Both the position numbers and the translations under genes were made by a program. From Acanthaster planci (lineage: Eukaryota; Echinodermata; Asteroidea; Valvatida; Acanthasteridae), in contig NW_019091396.1 in assembly GCF_001949145.1 (NCBI RefSeq), forward strand, positions 1 through 64,000: a stretch of DNA of 64,000 nt. The letters are read 5' to 3'. Positions 22,341 to 35,081 of the stretch are shown here, one piece after another. The notes beneath the pieces were generated by a model. The model did not search any database. It saw nothing but the letters and a program-made list of their open reading frames with translations, and had not been told where the DNA came from. Position 1 is the first letter of the stretch, and each line of letters opens with the position of its first letter.

Positions 22341-23753
22341 CACTTACCATAATGTTTAGCACTGAGAAGAGTACTTTCTTAGACACAGGGTAATGACACA
22401 AGCAGTCCACAGTGTAACAGCAAAGACATGTAGGCAGTGAGGCAGGAAAGATTCGAGGAAGAACAGTCGGCCGACAGATAAAAACCCTGTCAATCAAGGA
22501 GAGACTGATATTCACGTAATTTCATGAACTCAGAGGCAGGACGTGTTATTCTCCATCCACATAATTGCCCCTTCCAAAGTGACTGGAGGGTAATCTGTCT
22601 GTAGCTGGCATGGCGAAATTTACTTCTCGAATTAGAGTTCCATCTGGTGTCAAGGGAAGTTGGATGCAGGGGAAGGTGACATGGAAATATATTGCCACCC
22701 CACCCCCCCCAAAGAAAACAGGAAAACAGAGTATTAATAACTCTCAAAAAATATTCTTAACCCCAGAATCAACATGAGAACCCACAAACACAGACATGAT
22801 GTACTGAATGACCTCTTAGCTGGTACGTCAAACTTCATTAATAAGAACAAGGTTAGTGTTGATACAACATACTTCAATAACAAGGAGATTTTTGGAACTG
22901 AATCCTTTGACCTTCATTGTTTTCATTCCTGATAATACAAGGTTCCTGTTATTTATAACAAGTGATCTGCAATGTCTTGGACTTCTTATTAACGAGGATC
23001 GACTGTTTTTGCATATCTGCATTGCATTCAGTGCTTCCACTTCCCTCGTTTATTGATTTTACTGATTGTTTTCCCTTTCTTATTTTGGAAGGAATTTCTA
23101 TGGACATTTTGAGCCCATTCCCAAAGTCGAAAGACATTTGAAGGACGTTATTCAAACAAGCCAAAGTCTACGATATTCTCCGAATTAGTTTGTCTGAATG
23201 AACACCCCGTCTCTCGGTTGTGGAATGACTTGAATCAAGACTAATGTACGTATCATGAAATTTGCTACCCCTGATAAGCGGTTTGGTGTGTCAGCAGCGC
23301 TTGCTCCGCGTACATGTACATGTTACTTGATTCCTTCAAAAGACACCAGACATTTCGAGCTTGTACGTACTGATGTCTAAACAAGAAAAGTGGCAGATCA
23401 GGCTTTTTTGTGGCTAAAAAGGGGAAATAGGGAGAACTTAATGAAATTTGGCTTTCAAAATGAGGGCATTTCAATTTCGATCGTGCAACCACAGGCTGCA
23501 GTGCTAGTCTCCTCCTTGAGAAGTTGCAGTCGGTAGCTTGATCTTGTAAAGCAAGTGTCTTCAGTGCCAAATACATTACACCTTCGAGAAAATGGCCCGA
23601 TCCAAAGCTATACGGGGTAGTAAATAACCCGCACAAGCCTCTTAGGTAAATAATATGTATATGATCAGACAGTTCTGTTGTATATGAAATCGCTATATTA
23701 TTTCTATTTGGAATTACTCGATTATTTAATAAAAATGTCGGTTTTCAAATAAA
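22341..23753 (+). other. Probable 3' UTR of the PROSER3-like gene, with poly(A) signals
   Basis: No gene is visible. AATAAA occurs at 23729-23734 and 23748-23753 in AT-rich sequence and could end the transcript. That would make the 3' UTR about 1.7 kb, which is inferred. Confidence 0.35.
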
Positions 23754-24988
23754 GCCAAAACTATTTAGACATCGTGTCTGAGTTGAAGTTGTTTTCTGCC
23801 GAAATATACAGACAGCACATTCACGACACTAAACTATCTTCAGACGCTGTGATTGTCTTGTAAACAAAAGACACCTTAATTGACTCGAAAGGCAGCTGCG
23901 ATCCCGTTGCACTCACAACCAGCCGACTTCATTCACACACAGTCTGACAAAACAGTCGGCTTTTTGCATAGATGAGGTCACGTCTGACACGTCAGTGGCC
24001 GACCAATTGCATGTTTCCCTGACGTCCCGTGCGAGTGAGATACTCCTTAAAAATGGGGGGGGAGGGTGGACGGCGGGCGCCCAGTCATTACTTTCAAACC
24101 AACTTCACCGAGACTATACCTGAGCATGGAATAGTTTGAGGGTGCGTGGCCGATTTATTGTGGAAAATTAATGGGGCTACATTATTTGGGCGGAAGCACG
24201 TTTTTGTTAAAGCTGGACAAGCAGTCAGTAGTCAATCTCTTGCCGTGTTTACCTTGGGCGGATGGATACCGAATGCCTTTATGCGGCGCAAGGTCTGTCT
24301 GTCCTTGAGAGTTCAGGTCGTCTGCTTTTTTAACGAAATCAAGTCGCTGGAACTATTTGATTCAGAGCACACCGAGGTCGTGTTTGTATTATGGCTACGT
24401 TAGCTCCTCGATCTAGTCACCAAGTTCGACTCAAACATTCCAGAAATCGGAGTGACATGGCCGGGTCGAAGTTGGCGTCTTTGAAGTAACGAGATGATAC
24501 CGCAAGTGAGCTAATTTCTAAACAGCGCTAAGACTACCCACGTTTACGGCGTGACCTTCAATTCCCTTTTAAAGTTATCGTCGACAAGTTTTCTTTTATT
24601 CTTTGGAGAGTTTGTCACTGTCAACCACACAAGTTGATAGTTCAAACGGTGTTGTTGGGGTCAAGACTAGCGCACCGCCGCGTCAAAGGGGAGACGATGG
24701 TTTCTCCATCGCTGTACCTCGAAGTAGACAGGCTCGAGAGTTTAAAAGGCAGTCGGCGTCAGATCGCTTAAGTCACCGTTTTCTTGACACTTGAGGCTTG
24801 GAAAGTAACTTTGCCGATAGCTGGAGAGGTGTAAGACAGGTGATCAAGCTTGCAATGAACGACTTGTGTAGACAATTCGGAAATCGTTTTGTCAAGTTCA
24901 ATCTCTGTTTTTGAAAATTTAAAATTTCGGGAATTTCGACCACTGTAGACAAGAAGCGTCTGCAAGTTTGCGAAAAGCTGCGAAAACC
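23754..24988 (+). promoter_or_regulatory. Upstream region and 5' leader of the Bsx gene
   Basis: This region separates the PROSER3-like gene from Bsx. No coding exon is convincing. CCAAT occurs near 24002 and a TTAAAAA stretch near 24046. A poly-G run starts near 24054. The transcription start could not be placed. Confidence 0.3.
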
Positions 24989-25412
24989 ATGGAGTTCCTT
25001 CACGCTGCGGGACGCCCCGAATTCCCGTACTTTGCAGCGGGACCCCACGCCGGGAAATCGTTCACGGCCCCAGCGCCGCTGCAGCCAACGCACGGTGCAA
25101 CTCCTTTCTCCATCGAGGACATTCTCAACCGCCGAACACCGGGCCCGTCGTCGGCCCAGCCACCGTCGGGTAAACCGGCGAAATCCCCCGCAAACGCGGC
25201 TCTGCAGTGTGCCACAGAGTGCGGGGAATTCGCAAGCCAGAACAGGGAGAAAGTGTCCCGATCCGAGACTTGTATTTCGTTCACCGCCGTGCCGTCCGTG
25301 CCGAAATGTTTGGGGTTCGCCACCTGCACGGCCGCCCTGTGTGTCTGCCGGGAGCGCAGGCTTGGAGCCGACGGAGACACGGACCAATGGCCGTTCCTTA
25401 TCCGTACCTCTG
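24989..25412 (+). CDS. bsx: Bsx exon 1 (start codon, eh1 motif)
   Basis: The sequence ACCATGG around 24989 is a good Kozak context. The exon encodes 141 residues plus one base, before the ideal donor CTG/gtaagt. The eh1 motif FSIEDIL is near the N-terminus. The second half is unusually Cys-rich for a Bsx protein (eight cysteines between residues 74 and 121). Confidence 0.88.
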
Positions 25413-28400
25413 GTAAGTAAGGATTAACGGGTTTTCTTCAGCTCTTTTCTTCATCTGAATTATCGGATGTTATCTCTGAGAGTAGGCCTACCGGTTCTTT
25501 TCAGAACCACACATACAAATTATAATTCCCACTTATTTCTCCAGAAACCTCTGATCTTCATGGGTGATATTTGTTAGAAGCTTTCCTGATTTAATGGGGA
25601 TTGTTTTGTCAGGATTTTCCCTGACTTTAGGATATCTCAAACAATCTCTTTAAAGCCTGGAAATTGCTTAATTTACCATTAGGTAAATTTTAGGTATTAA
25701 AGCTGATATACGTAGCCTAGGACAGAAGAAACAGATTTTTGTACGGGGTACCTTTAGGCAAAGAAAATTTACACAACGGACTGTAAGTTGCCATGGGACC
25801 CTCCCCTTTGCTGGTTATGGATGTTTCAATTTCTTCTAATCTCGACCTTTGATTTTACATTTCCGAATTGGCTTTAACACAGAGAGTGAATGGTACATTT
25901 TTTAAATCTGTCGTGACCTCAGGGACACAATGTAGGAGCTTTTCAATCATAAATTACTGAACAAATTTCATCAAAAATAAATTATGACATTTATTCAATT
26001 GTGTGCCTTTAAAATTCGGTTCTTATGTTATCGCCTTGTCGCAAGCATTGGTTCGGAGATTATATGCCCCTTCAGACTTGCAATTGCCCCCTTAAGACGG
26101 CAGTCTGGGGGCAAAACGGATGGACAAACTACGTCGTCGTCGATAACTTAGTTGCGTTTATTCAACATTTCAGTGTCACCACTCCAATGTGCGAATGATC
26201 ACATCATGTTGATTAGATAAAGATGGAGACACAATCATATCTAAAATAAACTTGAAGGTTTGGCTGCAAGACCGCGCAACTCCTAGATGGGCACACGATA
26301 TATAGGTGACGTGGCTTATATGATGGGTATAACCGGTATACCATTTATTCATAGAGAACGTCTTGATTGTCTTATTTGGACTCCCCCCTAAAAAAATCAT
26401 TTTAGAATTTCAAATTTCATATTAGAATTTCAAATTTCATATTAGAATTTCAAATTTCATATTAGAATTTTAAATTTCATATTAGAATTTCAAATTTCAT
26501 ATTAGAATTTCAAATTTCATATTAGAATTTTAAATTTCATATTAGAATTTCAAATTTTTAGGGACTAAACGCCACATTAATTTGCCAGGTGAGTTTTCAA
26601 CCAGAAAAAGTACTTCCTATTCTCGAAATAATAAATCTTGTGCTTTGAATAGTATTTTGGTGATTACTGGGAAAAGGTTAGACAACAAGCCACGTGACAA
26701 ATATTTCAATGTTATGTTAAACCCCAATACCTACATACCTGACGATAATGCATTTAGGTCGGCAAGGATCATTCGGGATCTCTTTAACTAAGTGAAGAGA
26801 GGATATGTCGGGCCACAGTGCTTCGTCATTTGAGTTGTTGTTAAAACATATGGCATCCAAAACGTAATGTTTTTTTCTACGAAGTCTGCCGTGCATTCAT
26901 GTTTGAAAAAAGCCCAGAATCAGCCCACCTGCGATGTTCAATTGGGAGGTTGCAAGAAATTTGTTTTCGTCAGAAATTATTGAATAGAAATCTGCGCCCG
27001 CTGTATGAATACTTCTGTGTTTTAATACCTCAGCAAGTATTGATGTGGACCTTGAGAAAAAACAAACTTTGATTTTCGAACGAAAGAATCAAAGAAAATA
27101 AACCAAGTGTTTTGTTTATGGTGAATTTTGCCTAAAACTGCAGCCCACACAACGCTTGATTTGGGCGTGCTGTTTGGGCCCTAAATGCATGGTTTATTGA
27201 CTAAAATAGAATGTCCCATAGGATGAGTCTTCGGTTGAAACTGAAGAAAATTGGGAAACCACTTTGGGCTTGTGTTTATTGTTACAAATCTGAGTGGTCG
27301 CAACATTTGTCTGGGAAAACACAAAAAGTGAGCGATTTGGGAAAGTTTCCAGGTCCAGAATTCGAGGAGGCGTGTGGCACGCGGGAGACCGCCTTGGCGG
27401 TTGTCACAAGTCGACCCATGCGATCCGTGTCGACCCCTGCTCCAGTCAAGAGTGCCGGGTTATTGGCTGTCAAAGAGGGTGGCCCCGCTTGAGACGAGAG
27501 AGTGCGTGCGATTTTTTGTCATGTAGACTGCGGACTTCAAGACTATACACATATTGTGTCATTGGTTAGTTTGTTTATTGTGCTTACCAATGGGTGACTT
27601 CTACTGACGAAGCCTTTTTGCGAGGAGAAATAAAATGCTTTAATGGACTTCAAATTTGACGTGTTTATGGACGACTCAAGTGCATAATGTGATTGTGTAA
27701 GGCAACGAGGCTAACCGGGCAACGTTCATGTTGTGATGTTCATAAAAGGCAAACGTCATTTGTCAAATATGCCATTCTGCTCAAATTGATGATTTTCTTG
27801 TTATTGTAACGGCATCTTAGTGGCGGTTTACATTGCAAAATTGTGCCGTTAAATTGGTGTTAATTTTACACCATAGGTTTTGCGCTGTGTATGTATAGGC
27901 CCCTATATTGCACTGAAGAATGGTTTTCAAATAGATTGTCCCTGCTTCTCTCAAGCTTTCGTTTAATTGCCTGATTTTTTAAGGTAAGTTAAGAATTTTT
28001 GCTATTGAAATGACAAAAAACCTACTTCACTTCAGTGAAATTAGATTCAGACAGGAGATAATAGTAACGATATAGGCTTCACAGTCTTGTCAATTAAGTT
28101 GCACATGCTGTGACTGTCATTGGCTTTAATCTTGAACTCCTTAAAGAACTCTATGTGACTGTGAGCTCTCCGTTAGTCTGATTTCCCTACAATGTCACAT
28201 CAACTAGAGCACTTCAAATAATTTTGACCCATTACCGAAACCAACATTGAAACCCTGCATAACTTTCCACTGTCACACTTTACAGCTGGCTACTGTATCC
28301 CGTCCCTCTTCCCGTCAGAGACAACCAGCGGTACGCTCCGCAGCAGGAGACGCAAGGCGCGCACCGTCTTCGTCGACTCCCAGCTGCGGGGGCTGGAGGC

Positions 28401-29978
28401 GCGATTCCAGGCGCAGAAGTACCTATCCACGCCGGAGAGAATCGAGCTGGCCGTGGGCCTGGGACTGACGGAAACACAGGTATGCAACGTGAACAGAAGC
28501 AAGTGGATGGTGCGGAATGACTTTGCTGTGCAGTGGAAAATGCGCGTTTGTGAAATTCGTTAATTGGCGTGTATTATTTTTTTGTTTCGTTTGTGATTTG
28601 CTTCTTTTCTTGTCGATAATTGTTGCCCATAATGCTGCTAATCATTCTGATTGATCTAGTTTTAAACCCACATAAAAATGTCCGCCCACTATTGTAACTT
28701 GTAATTATAATTTGAATTGTAGTTTTTATATAACTGTTATGAATATGTAATCATTATTTTTATTATTTTGATATGTAAAGCGCTATTGAAAATTTTTAAT
28801 AGAAATGGCGCTTAAGAAATGAAATAAATTTTAAATGTTTTTTTTCCCTGTTAAGTTGGAATTCAGTTTGCAAAGCAGAGCCTGAGAACTCTAATGTTCG
28901 AAGCATCGTATTCATTCAATTCCTCACTCAAATTGACACAAGCGCAGTTCAATCAACTTAACTTTAAAGTTCAATATCTGAACTGAAATACATGTAGTTC
29001 ACATTATAAATAAGTTTTTGGATGAAGAGAGGGATATCATATCGGTTATCTTTCTTTTCTGAAGACCAGACCGGGCCACACGCTATAACTTTGCAATTAC
29101 AGTGTCTGGCTCCTTGGCAACGAGGCGCTAATGAACTACTGACCCGTTACAATCAAGCCAAACACGGGCCCGTTATCTCGTCTGCCCCGGCCAGAGGTCT
29201 TTTACTTCACGGTCTTGCTGTTTCAGACGTCGGTCTCGGGTTGAGCACCATCCCAACTCACGTTGCAACCAAACATGATGAATTCTGAATGAATAGGACG
29301 TATGTCTCAGGCTCGATTTCTTACAAAATTGTCACTACTGACAAACCTCCGCCGACTGGTTTTAGTGGTTTAAGCATACGTAGCACCATTAGCGAATCTT
29401 GGCGAATTCCTCCATCATCTGCACGTTTGAAACTCACAGTTCCCTAATGACTGAATGTTATCCGTGATGTAATTCGCTCAACCTGTTCAACTCCATATCA
29501 AAGGTTTTTCACCTCGATACCCCGCAGGAAAAATCATTTTCGCTCTGTCTGCTCAGAACACATAAAGCGTAGATAAACTGACAAATTTGTCAACATAGAG
29601 AAAAGAGAGATGTGCTAGAATACTCATATTTTCCAGTGATTACGAACTGTAAGTTCTTAAGTCTTCCGATTTATTTTTGGTCGACTAGGACGTGCAAATT
29701 TCAGCTTGGTATCTCCCGGATATTATCTGTGTCGTTAGTTGTGGTCCTGATTGAATTATACTTTAAAGGATTCATCAATTTCTTCATTCCACCAGGTGAA
29801 AACCTGGTTCCAGAACCGTCGCATGAAGCAAAAGAAGGACACCGCGGGACCGAAGGATCAGCGCGACCACCACGTCAGGCCGGTTGGCACGCGGGTAGGA
29901 CAGCCAGTCGGGACCTGCAAGCGGGACCAGGCAACGGCTGCTGAGACGATGGGGGAGGAGGAAGCTCTGAACCCGTAA
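24989..29978 (+). CDS. bsx: Brain-specific homeobox (Bsx/bsh-type) transcription factor
   Basis: Three exons (24989-25412, 28286-28479, 29796-29978) join in phase 1 and phase 0 to give 266 residues plus TAA. Residues 40-46 are FSIEDIL, an eh1 motif (F-x-I-x-x-I-L), known to recruit Groucho/TLE co-repressors. The homeodomain is residues 163-222. KARTVFVDSQLRGLEARF opens helix 1, YLSTPERIELAVGL covers helix 2, and VKTWFQNRRMKQKK is the recognition helix, with W48, F49, Q50, N51 and R53 all present. KARTVF, DSQL, GLE, YLSTPER and ETQVKTWFQNRRMK are diagnostic of Bsx/bsh. Members act as nuclear regulators of brain development in vertebrates and flies. The intron at homeodomain position 44/45 is a site shared by many ANTP-class genes. 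Start: first ATG in the frame, giving MEFLHAAGRPEFPYF. Confidence 0.93.
25413..28285 (+). other. Bsx intron 1
   Basis: This is non-coding. It holds the 20-bp satellite at 26401-26558. Elsewhere it is AT-rich with no inverted-repeat element that I could delimit. Confidence 0.8.
26401..26558. repeat. 20-bp satellite, eight copies with 60-bp higher-order period
   Basis: The unit is ATTAGAATTTCAAATTTCAT at a strict 20-base period. Copies 4 and 7 carry T instead of C at one position (TTTAAATTT), so the pattern repeats every three units. Confidence 0.97.
28286..28479 (+). CDS. bsx: Bsx exon 2 (homeodomain helices 1-2)
   Basis: Acceptor CACTTTACAG and donor CAG/gtatgc bound it. It encodes GYCIPSLFPSETTSG, the basic arm RSRRRKART, and the homeodomain up to ...GLTETQ (position 44). 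Confidence 0.95.
28480..29795 (+). other. Bsx intron 2
   Basis: No coding sequence or clear repeat was seen. The region is AT-rich with a few short open frames of no recognisable content. Confidence 0.8.
29796..29978 (+). CDS. bsx: Bsx exon 3 (recognition helix, C-terminus)
   Basis: The acceptor TTCCACCAG is strong. The exon encodes VKTWFQNRRMKQKK and then a basic and polar tail ending EEEALNP before TAA at 29976-29978. The tail is short and not conserved in a way I recognise. Confidence 0.95.
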   Translation: MKTWFQNRRMKQKKDTAGPKDQRDHHVRPVGTRVGQPVGTCKRDQATAAETMGEEEALNP

Positions 29979-30286
29979 GCCGTCGTCTAAAGATGGACAT
30001 ATGACTTAAATCAGAAACCCGTGAACGCGTATGGGTTGTGGCCACTTGCAGTCGATTTCTAACTGTCCTAATATGAAGCATTAGGGTGATGAACTACTGT
30101 GTATAGGCATATAGGCTACTGACACTTCACCACGACGGACTGCCTAAGTTCTTTTACCTGTGAGCTCGTTCTAATTCACTTCACACCCGATTTATGTAAA
30201 TAAGAGATGTGTCTCACTTTGGACACATTTTACAGGTTACTGTTTGATGTTTTTTCAGTATGCCTTAAATTATGTACTTTATTGTA

Positions 30287-30292
30287 AATAAA
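30287..30292 (+). terminator. bsx: Poly(A) signal of Bsx
   Basis: AATAAA lies 309 bases after the Bsx stop codon in an AT-rich context. A second, weaker ATAAAT follows. Confidence 0.6.
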
Positions 30293-32808
30293 TTCTTAGT
30301 ATAAATATTCTGCTTATGTTGCTTTTACGCATTACTTTCAGACGAAACTTATGCCCATAGATGCAATTAGGCTGAGGTTCTCTAAATAATAAGCAGTATT
30401 GTTGCTCGGCAGGTTACCATAAGCAAACTTTGATCAAATTGTTGCTTACACCCATGGACAGAATCTCTCGTTGTTATTGGTCCAGTGTTACTCTTAGCTA
30501 AAGCTAGGTTCACACTTTCTCGATTTGTAAGCCGGGTCACAGTTAATAGTAATTCTGGGGTAAATCGGAAAGTGGTTCTTGGCTGCCTCGGGGTGGTAGG
30601 TCGGTGAAAGATCGTCGAAGATCGGAAAGCACCCTGACAATTTGGGACATGTTCGAAGTGTCATTCTGGGACCAATTTCCAGTCTTGGTTTTGATCTCAC
30701 ATTCGGCGTTTGTTCTTATTAAATTTGTGGTGAAGTTGGCATAACTCTGGGTCGCTGCTTATTCGGTCTCAGTGTTGAAATAATTGGCAATGAAATCGTC
30801 ATAATTCTGCGTCAGCCTGGAAGAATTTGTAGTCATACACATATTTTCCTTCACAGAATTACTACCAAACTATCTCCCACTAAATCCCAATCTTTTGGCT
30901 TGATTCTGTGTGATTCGACCTCCAATTCGTACCCCATCTAATTATTTTTGTTTCATTCTTGAGTTATTTTTACAAACAGTGAAACGGGGCAGATCATTTC
31001 TCCCGATGCCAGCAAGAATTTTCATTAGGAATAGATCGGGGGATTCGTAGTAATTGGAGAATGTATGAACCTAATTTAACTGGCAAATAAGATTGTTTTG
31101 TTTACAGTTGTCTAGTAGAATGGCGTTGCTCAAAAATGTGTTCGCTTTTTTCGTTATAAAGTGTACACGTGAGACATCGTGATAGGGCTAACTTGCCAGC
31201 ATTGGTGTTCTATGAGGTCGCCCGTTCATTCGCCGATCTTAGAATTTGTGGCAAATACTGAGTTGACCTCTCGTCATCTCTCATGAAGTGAAACGAACAA
31301 AAACGTCAGCATTTGCTCTAATCCCAAATATTTGACCTCAGACACAACTGATTTTCACTTGTTTGTATTTGAGGGGAAACATTAAAAGAATGTGAATATT
31401 AGGCCTACTTTCTTCCCATCTTCCGACGACCCCATTCCCAGGCCGTTTTATTTTCAGCCGACTGCGTCTTACACTTGACAAGAACTGGTTCATAAATTTC
31501 CGAAAAGCAATCGTGGTTCCACAGGTGTGAGATCTCAAGATCTTGACCAATTAATCTCAAACTTCCGCGCCAGAGAGATTTCATCTTTGTCTTCATAACT
31601 GTTTCCCCTCTAGATTCCTGGAATGGAAGTGTGAGGTTTGGGTTAAGGTCAGAGTCGCGCATTGCAAGATGGTGCGAAATTCTCTCCAGTTTATTACGTT
31701 GACTGCTGCTCTGCCGTGTAGAATGAAATGATGTGCATTTTTAATAATCTTTAAATTGAGTCCATACGAAGTTAAGGGACGATTTATTAAATCGTGGGGT
31801 TTTTCTGGCGTTTAACTGGGCCTGTGGCTGCAATTAAAGATAGCTGACCATTTCGTATTGCTAACAAATTGCCCTCCTCAAATACTTTGTCCCACATAAT
31901 TATGGCAATTGTAAACATCGTGCAAGTTTAATCAATACGGAGTAGTAAATCTTGTCAAATGTTGGCTTCGTCCACTTGAACAACTGAAATCTCGCCATCA
32001 ATCAATAAGGTGTTTTGACCCGGTTTTTCTCAAACCACAAATTAGCACAACCAAACTTGAAATTTATTTCGGTAACCTTTCGTGGCCTATCTGAGGGGTG
32101 AAGCTGAATTTTAGGGGATCTTTGCACGGTTTGGAAAGGACGGGAAACGAAACAGCCCTCAAAATTGACTTACATAATTTCCCTCTTTTCTGAGGTACGG
32201 GCCCTTCCCATTCCTCCGATTGAAACGCGCTGGAGGAATCATACCAGGCCGAGCTGCCGCTTCGCATTTGGTGAAACAATTCATCTCCGGAACCTAGGAG
32301 TGAATCTTGGTCATGACTTAAAACGATTCAGACAAAGAGAAATGAGGCTCTTTTATTGGTCAATGGCATCCAAATGAATTGCAGACTCCTTTTCTTCGCC
32401 TTCAGTTTCCTGTCGTAAACCATTGGCCTTGAAGCTGTTGCAATAAAGGTTTCAGGTTTTTTTCCACCTGCTATTTCTTTTTCACTTGTAGTTCGTGCCG
32501 ATTTCATGATTTTGTGGGTCAACCCCGAAATTCCGTGCCTAATCCCTTAATCCGTTGAACGGTGCCGAGTTGCGTAACGTGGTGCCGCAATGCACGAAAC
32601 ACATGTTGCTGAAGACCCCGGGGGCATTACTCGAAATCTCCCCAACGAGCTTGGGACACTTTCTCGCCATGATTGCCCGTTCTCCAAGTTCCAACATAAT
32701 GGTCATAGTTTCTTTCTGAATCATTCGAAGCCACAACTTCATATCTGACCCCTCCCCCGCAATTGTTCATCTCCTCGTCAGCCGGCATGCATCATAGGGG
32801 TGCACCCA
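30293..32808. other. Intergenic, no gene seen
   Basis: No exon with flanking splice sites and no recognisable protein was found on either strand. No inverted-repeat element could be delimited. Confidence 0.6.
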
Positions 32809-33346
32809 NNNNNNNNNNNNNNNNNNNNNNNNNNNNNNNNNNNNNNNNNNNNNNNNNNNNNNNNNNNNNNNNNNNNNNNNNNNNNNNNNNNNNNNNNNNN
32901 NNNNNNNNNNNNNNNNNNNNNNNNNNNNNNNNNNNNNNNNNNNNNNNNNNNNNNNNNNNNNNNNNNNNNNNNNNNNNNNNNNNNNNNNNNNNNNNNNNNN
33001 NNNNNNNNNNNNNNNNNNNNNNNNNNNNNNNNNNNNNNNNNNNNNNNNNNNNNNNNNNNNNNNNNNNNNNNNNNNNNNNNNNNNNNNNNNNNNNNNNNNN
33101 NNNNNNNNNNNNNNNNNNNNNNNNNNNNNNNNNNNNNNNNNNNNNNNNNNNNNNNNNNNNNNNNNNNNNNNNNNNNNNNNNNNNNNNNNNNNNNNNNNNN
33201 NNNNNNNNNNNNNNNNNNNNNNNNNNNNNNNNNNNNNNNNNNNNNNNNNNNNNNNNNNNNNNNNNNNNNNNNNNNNNNNNNNNNNNNNNNNNNNNNNNNN
33301 NNNNNNNNNNNNNNNNNNNNNNNNNNNNNNNNNNNNNNNNNNNNNN
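32809..33346. other. Assembly gap (538 N)
   Basis: This is a run of N. GGTGCACCCA lies immediately left of the gap and again at 33449-33458 to the right, suggesting a collapsed or duplicated repeat. Confidence 0.99.
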
Positions 33347-33442
33347 AAGGAAAATGAAAGGGGACATCTGTGAGAGTTGTGCGTATTTTTAAAATTATTG
33401 CAAAGTGTGGGGATTTATCATTGCAGTCTATGGGAATTTCTT

Positions 33443-33740
33443 TGTAGTGGTGCACCCACAGGAGTAAATTTGTGCCTGGAGCCAGGCAGATGGGTCTGGG
33501 GTTGTGGATGGGGTCAGGCCATGGAGGGGGGGACACCTTATGACACAAGGGGCAAGGGGGCGATGTTCATGATACAAATGTACATAGTTATGTGTATTAC
33601 ACGTAGACTCTTCCAGAACCTTACATCAAAGCGGCCTAGTTATGGCTTCTTTTTTTTTTAATTCCCCCTTTTGTGTGCTTTGAATACATTCTTGTTGTTG
33701 GGGAGTCCAGAATTCTTCACAAACCGTCTTCATTGTTTTC
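33443..33740. repeat. Dispersed repeat family D, copy 1
   Basis: It resembles 46857-47160. Shared blocks are GTAAATTTGTGCCTG, a G-rich stretch, TTATGACACA, ACATTTGTA-like sequence, and GGGGAGTCCAGAATTCTTCAC against GGGAAGTCCGAAAAATTCTTCAC. No coding capacity. Confidence 0.65.
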
Positions 33741-34917
33741 TAACCATAAACAAGCGAGGGAGATGCTTCATAAGATCATCCCCGGTCGACGGGTGAGGGG
33801 CATACCCCCGTCCCCCGGCAGTTTACGCCTGCATCATTTTTTTTTTTTACTGATTTCTGTCCAGATGACGTAGGCCTACTTGGTGAATGCGATTCACATA
33901 GTGGTGTGGAATTACTAAATTACTTTACCCTCTTAAACACTAAAAAACACAGCGCTCAGACCGTCAGCAGGATGGGGCTGTAATTGTTCCATCATCTATA
34001 AACAGCTGGAGTAAGGTTTATGAATCGATGATGCAATCAAGCAGTAGGCGCAGTAGGCATCGTGTCTAGAATCCACGAAAAACACTCTTTGTATTTTCGA
34101 TCTCTGACATCTTTCAAACTAGTTACAGTACAAAGGTTTGGTATTATACTCACACTCATAGGATTATATAGACCTATAGTATTCATAAATACAGACAGTA
34201 TCCCCATTCAACAACGTGCTACTTGACCGCCTATTAACATATGTTATAACACTTTCTGGTTCTTTATCCTGGTTGGCTAAAATAAGGTCACGTGTGGTTC
34301 ACTAATATGGGCTATAGATGAATTTGGCGTCAGTGTGACTCACACGCGCCTAGACATTGCGTGCGCATCGATTCCAAAGACTAGTGCCCGGTCAGGTCAC
34401 GGACGTGGGTCAGGTACTAGTCTTGAAAAAGTTTGATTAGTTATTGCGCCCTCTGGGGGTTGTCCTGAATTGAAACAGTTCAAACCCTGGAAGAATTCTT
34501 TTCCTTGTTGAGTATAGCAACTAAAAATTAAACAGCGTCTAGGGACACTAAAATAAACCTTCAGTTTTTTGCAACTTTTGAAGTGCTATTGAAAGTTGAA
34601 TTAGACAGTTAAAACCCTGAAATAATGTTTTTCCAGATTGAGGTGTGTTATTAAACACATAAGGACTGGCCACGCTGGCACAAGGATACGAGACAATTTT
34701 ATTGGGTCCGATTGGCTAGGAGTCTGTGTCCACGCGACGCGCCACGCGCGCGCCAAGTTCATTGAAGGGGATTCTGTTGGACAACTTTCAAAAGGAATAT
34801 ACCATAAAATGGACGGGGGTGTTTGGGAAATGGAAGTAAAATTTTCGAACAAAATCGTTGGAAACCCATCGTATGTTGGCTTCTGTTGACTCTCTGAATA
34901 AAAAAGTATTTATGCAT

Positions 34918-35081
34918 GGGAATAAATATGTGCTTGGCTGGTCTTAAACTAACGTTTAAGACCTTGCTCAGTAGAACGAAAACTGATAATTCCCTCTCAG
35001 CTGGGGCATTAGTCGCGTCCATTCTCATTATCCAGTCTCAAGCACGTTTAAGACCTGCCAAGCACATGCATATTTATTCCC
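34918..35081. mobile_element. 164-bp inverted-repeat element
   Basis: Left end GGGAATAAATATGTGCTTGG, right end complement GGGAATAAATATGCATGTGC then TTGG (a 4-base CATG insertion). GTTTAAGACC occurs twice internally and its complement once, making a second hairpin at 34941-34964. Confidence 0.8.

Noticed and set aside
25207-25416. A second open frame over Bsx exon 1 ending in AVPYPYLW, which resembles linker peptides of homeobox proteins
   Set aside because: That frame leaves the exon with two carried bases, while the homeodomain exon needs one, so it cannot be spliced to the homeodomain in frame. The frame with MEF...FSIEDIL fits.
26401-26558. CRISPR-like array
   Set aside because: Units are contiguous with no spacers, and the genome is eukaryotic.
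32763-33548. Long open frames across the assembly gap
   Set aside because: They consist almost entirely of unknown bases. The same applies to the frames across 45981-46166 and 63895-63924.
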